Of a stretch of 7,456 nt of DNA, positions 1 to 5,361 are shown piece by piece; the stretch's first letter is position 1, and every line of letters begins with the position of its first letter. A model generated the notes under the pieces. That model did no database searches, was not told where the DNA came from, and was given only the letters and a program-made list of their open reading frames with translations. Source of the DNA: Candidatus Omnitrophota bacterium. Lineage in GTDB: Bacteria; Omnitrophota; Gorgyraeia; Zapsychrales; JANLHA01. The DNA is taken from NCBI GenBank assembly GCA_023247815.1, contig JAHFFS010000070.1, positions 1 to 7,456 of the forward strand, given 5' to 3'. The position numbers were made by a program, and so were the translations under genes.

Positions 1-543
1 TTTAACAGAAGGAACACTCTTATTTTCAATCTGGAGGGATTTGACGGTTTGCGTAAAACCTGGGGTCTTGCCTTGAACCAGAATTTTATCACTGGTCTTC
101 AAAGATTGCGCGGTGATTTTAACGACGACGACCTTGATTTTGGAAAAATAATGGGTAATCTCGCCGACCAAAACACCCTTGACCTTTGCTGCCGCGCCTT
201 CCGCAACTCTTACAGGGGCAAGTTTTCCTGCCGAGGGACGGGCGGACACGGACGCCAACGCATTCGCGGCTGATTCAGTCCTCACGAATTTTCTCGAACC
301 CGCCAATTTGCTACCGACTCGCGTTCGTGAAGACGGTTTACGAAGATCTTTACCGTTGCTTCCGTTGCCATTCCGATGACCATTCCCATTGGCATTGCGA
401 GAACGAACAGTTGGTTTGCGTAAGGTCCCGTTAGATTTTTTTGTTGGGGCCGCGGCCTTTTTCCCGACGACATTTTTTTTAGTGGCCTGTTTGATACCAA
501 TCATCGATTGGAAACTGCGTAAAAGATCATTGAGAATTGCCAT
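1..543 (-). CDS. Basic N-terminal extension plus EF-Tu domain-2-like beta-barrel protein (3' end beyond window)
   Basis: An open frame starts at ATG 543-541 and runs 181 codons without a stop to the left edge, so the C-terminus is missing. An AAGGAG Shine-Dalgarno lies at 554-559, 10 nt before the ATG. Residues 1-16 could form a short amphipathic helix. Residues 20-118 are low-complexity and rich in Lys, Arg, Ser and Ala, with an Asn/Gly run at 50-64. From about residue 119 the sequence is compact and beta-rich: GEITHYFSKIKVVVVKIT, then SDKILVQGKTPGFTQTVKSL. This pattern matches small proteins resembling domain 2 of translation elongation factors, often found beside U32 peptidases; those are usually only about 80-90 residues long. 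The extension is therefore unusual and could bind nucleic acid or the ribosome (inference). It is the last visible gene of the four-gene operon, 30 nt after the DUF4870 gene. The domain assignment is by motif memory only. Confidence 0.75.
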   Translation of the reverse strand, partial: MAILNDLLRSFQSMIGIKQATKKNVVGKKAAAPTKKSNGTLRKPTVRSRNANGNGHRNGNGSNGKDLRKPSSRTRVGSKLAGSRKFVRTESAANALASVSARPSAGKLAPVRVAEGAAAKVKGVLVGEITHYFSKIKVVVVKITAQSLKTSDKILVQGKTPGFTQTVKSLQIENKSVPSVK

Positions 544-573
544 ACGCGGCACACTCCTTTATTTTGATTTGAA

Positions 574-903
574 TCAAAGGGTTATTTTTTGGGCGATATT
601 CGCGACCACCGGCAGATCAAAATATTGCCCTTTCAAAACGGCAATGATACCGATGAAGGAAAAAATCAAAAGAACAAACATCCCCAGTTTCAGTATCCAT
701 GGCCCTAAGATGATCGAAATGATGAATAGGCCGACTTGTCCGACGAAAAGGACCAAACCTTGCTTGCCATGCGAAAGGACAAAATCATTGTCCTTTTTGA
801 AAACCAAGGGGATGATGCACAAAATTGATAAATAGGACATGACGGCAAAAATCTTACCTTCAACGACCTGCTGATCATTTTCCGAAAACTTTTTTAACGT
901 CAA
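574..903 (-). CDS. DUF4870/Tic20-like small integral membrane protein, TTG start
   Basis: The protein has 109 residues with three hydrophobic segments at about 17-35, 49-70 and 73-92. The sequence PLVFKKDNDFVLSHGKQGLV between helices 1 and 2 is the hallmark of the DUF4870 (Tic20-like) family: a hydrophobic helix, then charged residues, then a His/Gln/Gly motif. Family members are small inner-membrane proteins without a settled function. The start is chosen as TTG 903-901, because its TTGA overlaps the TGA stop of the upstream ParA gene (902-900) by 4 bp and GAGG lies 7 nt upstream. That geometry indicates translational coupling. The first downstream ATG (Met22) would cut into helix 1. The product is probably made in fixed proportion to the ParA fusion and may be its membrane partner (inference from coupling only). 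Confidence 0.85.
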   Translation of the reverse strand: MTLKKFSENDQQVVEGKIFAVMSYLSILCIIPLVFKKDNDFVLSHGKQGLVLFVGQVGLFIISIILGPWILKLGMFVLLIFSFIGIIAVLKGQYFDLPVVANIAQKITL

Positions 904-2195
904 GACTTGACCTCAATCAACGAATTGATGTCGCCAAAAGAATTGCGTTCCTGACGAGGATTAGAAGGGTCTTCCCGCCAACGGCCGTCGACGATAAACT
1001 GGTACTTATGCACCCCAAATCTTAAAGGGATATTAGCGACCCATTTCCCGTCTTCAAAACGCATGCGGCAAGATTCGTCCAATGACCAGTCATTGAAACT
1101 CCCAGTCACATACACCGACCGGGCATTCTCATCTTTGTAAGCAAACGTAGCGGTCAAAAGGTCCTTGACCTCTTCCTTAACCAATTCCCGCATCCGGTCG
1201 GAGAGTGGACGGAATTCGGGCTGAACCTCTGCCACCGCCTTTGCCACCGCGGCTTCTACCGGAGCCGGTTCTTCCTGCACTGCTTGAGCTGTCGCCGGAA
1301 CCGCCTTTGGCGCGGAGACCGGCTTCCTTGCCTTGGCCTTTGCCTTGCTCTTTTCCCCAGCCTCCAATTCTTTGATCAATCTCTCAAATTCTTCTTTTTG
1401 CGAGGAAGGAGAAACCAACGCTTCCTCTCGAATCGCAGCTTTGGCGTCGGCAATGATTTCTTTGGCCAGGCTTAAATAATCTTTGGACCCTCGGCAATAT
1501 TTATCGTAATCCAAGACCGTCTGCCCCATGACCGCGGATTCTTTGAGTTTGACGTTGATATGAACAATCGTATCAAAAAGCTGGTCAGCAAACTTCTCGC
1601 GGAATTTCGACAACATGGAAAACGAATGGCGTAGACGCGAATCAAACATGGTTATAAGGATTTTATAATCGACATGATGATTCAGACGGTCTTTGATCAG
1701 ATTGATGATGTCCAACAGATGTTCCACTCCCTGCATGGAAAACCGGCTGGTCTCGACGGGGATGATCACCTCGCCGCAGGCGCGGATCGCGTTGACGGTC
1801 AAAAACCCTAAACTCGGCGGGCAGTCGATCAAAATGCAATCATACTGGTCTTTGATTTGCGACATGATGTCCGACAATTTGTTTTCACGGCCAATCTCAT
1901 CAGCGAGTTCCTGTTCCAAGGTCCCGACCAAGACTCCGGACGGCACAATGTCAAAATCCTTGCCAACATTTTTGATGATGTCTTTGATTTTTAACTTCTT
2001 CGGCGTCAAGCGGGAGATGACGTTATAAAGACTGTCCATGTTTTCAAAGTTGAGACCGATCGAAGCGTGCGCCTGCGGGTCAAGATCGACGAGCAGTGTC
2101 TTTTGCCCGTTGGCACTTAAAGATGCCGCGAGATTGATTGCGGTCGTGGTTTTGCCACAACCCCCTTTTTGATTAGCAACGGTAATGATTTTCAT
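900..2195 (-). CDS. ParA/Soj-family ATPase fused to a C-terminal AMPK-type glycogen-binding (CBM48-like) domain
   Basis: The protein has 431 residues. Residues 1-255 are a complete ParA-type ATPase: deviant Walker A KGGCGKTTT with signature Lys10 and Lys15, Walker A' DLDPQ at 37-41, and Walker B ILIDCPPSLG with Asp124. Such ATPases dimerise on ATP, usually bind DNA or membrane, and position plasmids, chromosomes or large protein assemblies. Residues 262-345 are a charged linker rich in Ala, Pro, Lys and Glu. Residues 350-430 match the early-set beta-sandwich of AMPK beta subunits: GSFNDW (Trp370), GVHKYQFIVDGRW (Trp406) and GDINSLIEV (Asn424). These positions correspond to the sugar-stacking tryptophans and the asparagine of glycogen-binding AMPK beta. 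ParA proteins normally end near residue 260, so the fusion is the notable feature. AAGGGGG lies 8 nt before the ATG, and the upstream gene ends 17 nt away. No ParB gene is visible, which argues against ordinary chromosome partition. The ATPase call is firm; sugar binding is inferred. Confidence 0.95.
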   Translation of the reverse strand: MKIITVANQKGGCGKTTTAINLAASLSANGQKTLLVDLDPQAHASIGLNFENMDSLYNVISRLTPKKLKIKDIIKNVGKDFDIVPSGVLVGTLEQELADEIGRENKLSDIMSQIKDQYDCILIDCPPSLGFLTVNAIRACGEVIIPVETSRFSMQGVEHLLDIINLIKDRLNHHVDYKILITMFDSRLRHSFSMLSKFREKFADQLFDTIVHINVKLKESAVMGQTVLDYDKYCRGSKDYLSLAKEIIADAKAAIREEALVSPSSQKEEFERLIKELEAGEKSKAKAKARKPVSAPKAVPATAQAVQEEPAPVEAAVAKAVAEVQPEFRPLSDRMRELVKEEVKDLLTATFAYKDENARSVYVTGSFNDWSLDESCRMRFEDGKWVANIPLRFGVHKYQFIVDGRWREDPSNPRQERNSFGDINSLIEVKS

Positions 2196-2212
2196 ATTTT
2201 CTGCCCCCTTTT

Positions 2213-2788
2213 TTAGCTAGCAAAACACAAATCATCGATTAAAATAACGCCTTGTTTCATAACTGTGTTCCATGATTCTAAGACAAACGAGACCTCCGAG
2301 ACCTGACTCCAGTCGGAGATTCCAGAAAACTGCTCGAGGGAAAGGTCCAGGGTCTTCCAACTCGAAAAAACACCTTCAATCATGACCGAAGAAACTTCAT
2401 TTTTTCGGTTACGCAGTTCGACGCGAAGCACCCCGGGATATTCCTTATCCAGCCCACGGATTGCAAATTGCAATTTCTTATATCGATTGGCATTGACCTG
2501 GGGGACCGTCAGCACGAAACGCTTAACCGGAGGATAGGGATAACCAAGGTTGTAGGAAATACGGATCGGGCCGTTGCTCAACGCGTAAATGATCCGGTCC
2601 TGCAAGACGTTGCCGCGACGGACGAGAAAAGCGGAAAGCCCATAAAAAGAACTGGCAAAAATGAACACCGTAATGACGATGTTGATCACCAGCCAGGCGT
2701 TGAATTGCCGTTTTTTTTGGTCCTTGGTCTGGCTCTTTTTTCCTATATAAACCTTAGCGAGATGATCGTAGATATCATCGCGAGTCAT
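2213..2788 (-). CDS. Single-pass membrane protein with C-terminal galactose-binding-like beta-sandwich, function unknown
   Basis: I do not recognise a named family. The chosen ATG at 2788-2786 gives 191 residues. GGAG at 2798-2801 sits 9 nt upstream, whereas the earlier in-frame TTG at 2809 has no ribosome site and would itself contain the GGAG. Residues 1-28 are charged and cytoplasmic-looking (MTRDDIYDHLAKVYIGKK). Residues 31-56 form one transmembrane helix followed by Arg-Arg. The remainder is beta-rich, with aromatic residues on strands (Trp144, Trp160, Trp173), and ends VILIDDLCFAS. The closing hydrophobic-Asp-Asp pattern is typical of galactose-binding-like or CBM jelly-roll domains; this is pattern inference and should be tested by structure prediction. 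The Arg-Arg after the helix does not clearly fix topology. It is the first gene of the operon and precedes the ParA/glycogen-binding fusion by 17 nt, so a role as membrane anchor or sensor for that ATPase is plausible. Confidence 0.8.
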   Translation of the reverse strand: MTRDDIYDHLAKVYIGKKSQTKDQKKRQFNAWLVINIVITVFIFASSFYGLSAFLVRRGNVLQDRIIYALSNGPIRISYNLGYPYPPVKRFVLTVPQVNANRYKKLQFAIRGLDKEYPGVLRVELRNRKNEVSSVMIEGVFSSWKTLDLSLEQFSGISDWSQVSEVSFVLESWNTVMKQGVILIDDLCFAS

Positions 2789-2861
2789 TGAGCTCTTCTC
2801 CAAAATCAATAACCTCTTTATTCGTAACGAGTTAAAATTTGCATGGAATTTTATTAACTGT

Positions 2862-2891
2862 TTTATCTTAACAAAAAATTTTTGTTTTCAA
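2862..2891 (-). promoter_or_regulatory. Candidate sigma-70 promoter of the membrane protein/ParA operon
   Basis: On the minus strand, TTGAAA (2891-2886) and GATAAA (2867-2862) are separated by 18 bp and lie about 75 bp before the first start codon of the operon. Both boxes match the consensus only partly and the surroundings are very AT-rich, so chance matches are likely. The location and the dyads overlapping it make it the best candidate. Confidence 0.4.
2870..2886. repeat. AT-rich palindrome between the candidate -35 and -10 boxes
   Basis: The arms AACAAAAA and TTTTTGTT flank a single central A, giving a perfect 8+1+8 inverted repeat. It lies inside the spacer of the candidate operon promoter and directly abuts a second dyad (2887-2905). 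It could be a repressor site or simply a product of AT-rich sequence. Confidence 0.4.
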
Positions 2892-2905
2892 AATGTTATT
2901 TTGAA
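2887..2905. promoter_or_regulatory. Perfect 8+3+8 dyad over the candidate -35 box (putative operator)
   Basis: TTCAAAAT and ATTTTGAA are exact inverted copies separated by GTT. The left arm covers most of the candidate -35 hexamer, which is where a repressor would act. No regulator can be assigned. Confidence 0.4.
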
Positions 2906-2960
2906 TATTTTTCTCAATTCATTATCGATCATTCCCGTCGAGAATTCACACTTTGTTTTA

Positions 2961-3042
2961 AATAAAAAAATCCGCGTTCACGATTCTAAAAAATAGACAG
3001 CAATTTATCTGTTATCTAACACGAAAACAAATCGCCGCGGAT
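2961..3042 (-). terminator. Inverted repeat with T-run: candidate terminator of a small RNA or leader
   Basis: On the minus strand ATCCGCG (3042-3036) pairs with CGCGGAT (2976-2970). Inside it, CGATT (3034-3030) pairs with AATCG (2985-2981). The second arm is followed directly by six T residues (2969-2964). The enclosed 44 nt are too long for a simple intrinsic terminator, so this may be the closing stem of a small structured RNA of roughly 80 nt. No convincing promoter is visible for it. It lies between the porin terminator and the ParA operon promoter. Confidence 0.35.
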
Positions 3043-3060
3043 TGCAAACTATTGCAAAAC
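3041..3060. repeat. Tandem direct repeat of ATTGCAAA
   Basis: ATTGCAAACT is followed immediately by ATTGCAAAAC, giving two 10-bp half-sites on the same face of the helix, each with the palindromic core TTGCAA. They could be paired binding sites for a regulator, but no factor can be named and the region is AT-rich. Confidence 0.3.
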
Positions 3061-3122
3061 GATGAGTTACAATCAGAAGGAATTTTTCTGAATTTAGGGC
3101 GGGGAAACACGAAAAAGAGGGT

Positions 3123-3155
3123 TAAAAAAGCCCTGTGCTATGAAAGCACAGGGCT
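3123..3155 (-). terminator. Intrinsic terminator of the porin gene
   Basis: A perfect 11-bp stem, AGCCCTGTGCT (3129-3139) against AGCACAGGGCT (3145-3155), encloses a 5-nt loop. On the minus strand it is followed by a T tract (3129-3124). It lies 63 bp after the porin stop codon and cleanly separates that unit from the next operon. A smaller 6-bp hairpin (3189-3205) lies between the stop and the terminator. Confidence 0.95.
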
Positions 3156-3218
3156 CAACATTCTTACTATTTCCAAAGTCACCGAAAATTCCGATGCTTT
3201 CGGAAACATCAACAAGAC

Positions 3219-4649
3219 TTAGAAGCTCACATTAGCATTCACTAAGTATTGTGATGCCGCATCTTGATTATCGCCATGGAAGAAATCGCCTGGGAAAAAC
3301 CAGCCAACATTTCCACCGATTTTCACGTCTTCGGTATAGTCATAAGTAAGACCTAGACCGATTTCTTGACCCACACTGGTGTCTGTTGTGACATGCGGAG
3401 TTGATGTGCGTCCATCCGGGAATCGCATCGTAAAACAGCCAGACCCTTGACAATCACCAGTAAGGCTTCCACCATTGACTTCTTTATTCACCCACATACC
3501 GTCCCATTGCACACTTGCTGTCACGTCTTCCATTGGATTAAGTGACAACTTACTTGTGATAATATGGCCGTTTGTAAGATCAAACAAGGTATTATAAATT
3601 TTACCTGCTGCTTGATTTTCAAACATGGGATCCCAAGCTGTGTAGGTATCTTCACCATTACCACCAGCGGTCTGGGCCTCCAGTGCGTTGCTGTCACCAG
3701 AAACAAAGGTGTAGGCACCCATTAACATCGGATTCCACTTCTTGGTGACTTCAAGCGGAAGAGCGTAATTGGAGATAACCTGTGCTGCAATCGCGTTACG
3801 CTTCACATTTGCAATCGTGGCCGCTGAATCCGTGTTTGTTTTGTTACCAAACTGCCATGCTAACTCGGCAGAAACATTGAGGTCTTTGATCGGATTTGTT
3901 GCGACTCTAACACCTGGCATATAAACCGCATCAGCTTTATCACCAGCGGTGTTTTTCACACTCTGATCAAGTTTTGACCAAAAATATGATTCAACAACCG
4001 TGTTACGGGAATCACCTAATTGATAATTGGCATTGACCCCAAAAAGATCAACGTCATCATCTTGAGCGCCATTACCACGGTTATTATTGTCCGTGACTTT
4101 AGCGGCCACTAAATCGATGGTCAAGGGCTTATAATCCAAAACCATGCGAATAGCGTCTAAAGCTGTTCTTGCCGTCAAATCTTCGGCAGCCCCATTGAGC
4201 CCGCCGGAAGCGACTACGTTATTAGCACCGGCTGAATCAATGACAAATGAATTACCATAGGCAAACGCTTGTCGACCAATGGTAACGGTTAACGGCGAAT
4301 ATAACATTTCTCTTAATGTGACATAAGCCAAATTAAGATCGATGTCATTGTTATTGTTTCCTGAAGTATCACTCAGATCCTCAGAACCCCAGGTTCGCTC
4401 ATTAAGAAGGCCAACCGTGGTGCTGACATTGTCAGTCAGATCGGCATCCACTCGTAAACGAGTCTGGGTTAACAGGAAGTTCTGATAATAACTGCCTCCT
4501 GAAGTTGTTCGTTGCCCAAGATCAAACTGGTCACGGACCACCCATGTGGACCCGATATCACCACTGATCTTGACATTCTGTACGCTAGCAAAAGCCGGTG
4601 CGGCGATCAACGCCACAGCAAACAATGCTAAGAGTATCATTTTTCTCAT
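3219..4649 (-). CDS. Outer-membrane beta-barrel porin, alginate-export-like
   Basis: The protein has 476 residues. A signal peptide is clear: MRKM, a hydrophobic core at 5-18, and an AFA cleavage site after residue 21. The mature protein alternates polar and hydrophobic residues throughout, is rich in Asn, Asp, Thr and Gly, and ends ...YLVNANVSF; a terminal Phe is the usual signal for the BAM insertion machinery. Residues 123-134 (TIGRQAFAYGNS) and the late GWFFPGDFF (449-457) resemble the alginate-export family of barrels, which let anionic sugars or other small solutes cross the outer membrane. The substrate here cannot be stated. Two cysteines, Cys400 and Cys405, sit in a likely external loop and could form a disulfide. 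AAAGGAG lies 7 nt before the ATG. The gene is monocistronic, with its own strong promoter, a long structured leader and a perfect terminator, as expected for an abundant envelope protein. Confidence 0.9.
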   Translation of the reverse strand: MRKMILLALFAVALIAAPAFASVQNVKISGDIGSTWVVRDQFDLGQRTTSGGSYYQNFLLTQTRLRVDADLTDNVSTTVGLLNERTWGSEDLSDTSGNNNNDIDLNLAYVTLREMLYSPLTVTIGRQAFAYGNSFVIDSAGANNVVASGGLNGAAEDLTARTALDAIRMVLDYKPLTIDLVAAKVTDNNNRGNGAQDDDVDLFGVNANYQLGDSRNTVVESYFWSKLDQSVKNTAGDKADAVYMPGVRVATNPIKDLNVSAELAWQFGNKTNTDSAATIANVKRNAIAAQVISNYALPLEVTKKWNPMLMGAYTFVSGDSNALEAQTAGGNGEDTYTAWDPMFENQAAGKIYNTLFDLTNGHIITSKLSLNPMEDVTASVQWDGMWVNKEVNGGSLTGDCQGSGCFTMRFPDGRTSTPHVTTDTSVGQEIGLGLTYDYTEDVKIGGNVGWFFPGDFFHGDNQDAASQYLVNANVSF

Positions 4650-4669
4650 TTCACTTCTCCTTTAATTTT

Positions 4670-4689
4670 AAGGCCGGTTACCCGACCTT
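4670..4689 (-). promoter_or_regulatory. Stable hairpin just upstream of the porin ribosome binding site
   Basis: On the minus strand AAGGTCGG (4689-4682) pairs over 8 bp (one G-U) with CCGGCCTT (4677-4670), closing on GTAA, a GNRA-type tetraloop. It ends 8 nt before AAAGGAG, so it leaves the ribosome site free. It could protect the mRNA 5' region or form part of a leader switch. Confidence 0.6.
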
Positions 4690-4824
4690 AACATCTATAT
4701 AAACTAGAATTTATGTGGTCTAGATAGATTCGCCTATCGACCAGTGTTTGATGATCCCTGACGATTGAGTTCTCATCCCCCCTTTCGGTGTCGGATTGAA
4801 ATCATCACTGGGTTAGTAAAAAGT
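4690..4824 (-). promoter_or_regulatory. Structured 5' leader of the porin mRNA, possible cis-regulatory RNA
   Basis: The predicted leader is about 175 nt, long for a simple gene. Two further stems are visible. Positions 4717-4742 form GGTC/GACC plus GATAG/CTATC with a 2-nt bulge. Positions 4741-4811 are closed by 11 bp (4801-4811 against 4741-4746 and 4751-4755, with a 4-nt bulge) around a G-rich interior holding a run of six G and a small CC-GAAA-GG loop. The two stems share positions 4741-4742, so at full length they compete. I do not recognise a known riboswitch class. Confidence 0.4.
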
Positions 4825-4830
4825 AAAGGC

Positions 4831-4859
4831 ATTGTTTCATAGCACTTATAGCATGTCAA
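4831..4859 (-). promoter_or_regulatory. Porin promoter, sigma-70 type
   Basis: On the minus strand a perfect TTGACA -35 box (4859-4854) is followed after 17 bp by AACAAT (4836-4831), which matches four of six bases of the -10 consensus. The predicted start is near 4824, about 175 nt before the porin ATG. Nothing else reads from it. Confidence 0.7.
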
Positions 4860-4891
4860 CATTTTTTCAAACTTTTTTTAAATGTTACTTT

Positions 4892-4927
4892 GACCCCGGG
4901 GGAGCGCAAAAGCGCACCCCCGGGGTC
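4892..4927. repeat. Very strong GC hairpin at the edge of the tRNA repeat array
   Basis: GACCCCGGGGG (4892-4902) pairs perfectly with CCCCCGGGGTC (4917-4927). After one A-A mismatch, GCGC pairs with GCGC around an AAAA loop. No T-run follows on either strand, so it is not a canonical intrinsic terminator. It lies where the minus-strand tRNA/array transcript would end and 33 bp before the porin -35 box, so it may block read-through or protect a 3' end. A REP-like mobile hairpin is an alternative. Confidence 0.75.
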
Positions 4928-5022
4928 TACCACTTTCCCCTTATGTTTAATGCTTAGAAAAAATTCAGCGCGTGCGCTTACTACCAGCTTTACAGACAAA
5001 CCATACAGAAAATGCGCCTGTA

Positions 5023-5057
5023 TTGAACTTTCCTTCCAATGCTCAGAATAAGTTCAA
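5023..5057. repeat. Hairpin of repeat unit B1
   Basis: TTGAACTT (5023-5030) pairs with AAGTTCAA (5050-5057), 8 bp. It matches the hairpins at the same place in units A2 and B2. Confidence 0.6.
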
Positions 5058-5113
5058 CACGTGCGCTTACCACCAGTAATTAAAGACTATCCGTATAGAT
5101 AATGCGCCTGCAC

Positions 5114-5151
5114 CGAATTTCCCTCTAAAAGCTTTACTCAGAAAAAATTCG
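5114..5151. repeat. Hairpin of repeat unit A2
   Basis: CGAATTT (5114-5120) pairs with AAATTCG (5145-5151), 7 bp. Compared with unit B2, one T-A pair has become C-G and one C-G pair is lost from both arms, so pairing is preserved although the sequence changed. Confidence 0.6.
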
Positions 5152-5207
5152 AGCGCGTGCGCTTACTACCAGCTTTACAGACAAACCATACAGAAAATGC
5201 GCCTGTA

Positions 5208-5242
5208 TTGAACTTTCCTTCCAAAGCTTAGAAAAAGTTCAA
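5208..5242. repeat. Hairpin of repeat unit B2, 46 nt after the tRNA 3' end
   Basis: TTGAACTTT (5208-5216) pairs perfectly with AAAGTTCAA (5234-5242), 9 bp with a 17-nt loop. On the minus strand it is the first hairpin after the tRNA and is followed by TACAGGCGCA, not by a T-run, so it is not an obvious terminator. Confidence 0.65.
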
Positions 5243-5287
5243 CACGTGCGCATACCACCTGCTATAAAAGACAACCCGTATAGAAAA

Positions 5288-5361
5288 TGCGCCTGGGTGG
5301 ACTCGAACCACCCACACCGGCCTTAGGAGAGCCGTGCTCTATCCATCTGAGCTACAGGCGC
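5288..5361 (-). tRNA. tRNA-Arg (anticodon CCU)
   Basis: A complete 74-nt cloverleaf reads on the minus strand. The acceptor is GCGCCTG against CAGGCGC with discriminator A. The D arm is GCTC/GAGC. The anticodon arm is CGGCT/GGCCG (one G-U) with loop CTCCTAA, placing CCT at positions 34-36. A 5-nt variable loop GTGTG and a T arm GGTGG-TTCGAGT-CCACC complete it. It decodes AGG. CCA is not encoded; the 3' end is followed by TTTTCT, so CCA must be added by nucleotidyltransferase. Both acceptor strands are repeated in the flanking arrays: 7 nt exactly on the 5' side and 8 nt on the 3' side. I could not find a clear promoter; the last upstream repeat unit runs right up to the tRNA 5' end. Confidence 0.97.

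Larger units (their letters stand above)
4928..5295 (-). repeat. Downstream tandem array: four alternating 90-95 bp units, each carrying the tRNA 3' acceptor strand
   Basis: The plus-strand sequence TGCGCCTG (minus: CAGGCGCA, the last 7 paired bases plus discriminator of the tRNA) recurs at 5013-5020, 5103-5110, 5198-5205 and, as the tRNA itself, 5288-5295. Units alternate A-B-A-B: A1 about 4928-5020, B1 5021-5110, A2 5111-5205, B2 5206-5295. The 73 bases at 4967-5039 are identical to 5152-5224, so an A-B pair of 185 bp was duplicated recently, while B1 and B2 differ in their other parts. Each unit has a GTGCGC motif; B1, B2 and A2 contain a short hairpin. A1 abuts the GC hairpin and lacks a clean left arm. 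The array follows the tRNA on its coding strand, so it should be in the primary transcript, as with the rtT repeats after tyrT in E. coli. Confidence 0.9.

Noticed and set aside
389..835. A plus-strand gene of about 148 codons
   Set aside because: It lies opposite the DUF4870 gene and the EF-like gene, has no ribosome site, and its product resembles no known family.
3521..3718. A short minus-strand frame inside the porin gene
   Set aside because: It is an out-of-frame shadow of a clearly coding barrel gene with no ribosome site.
4892..4927. The GC hairpin as a standard intrinsic terminator
   Set aside because: No T-run follows the stem on either strand.
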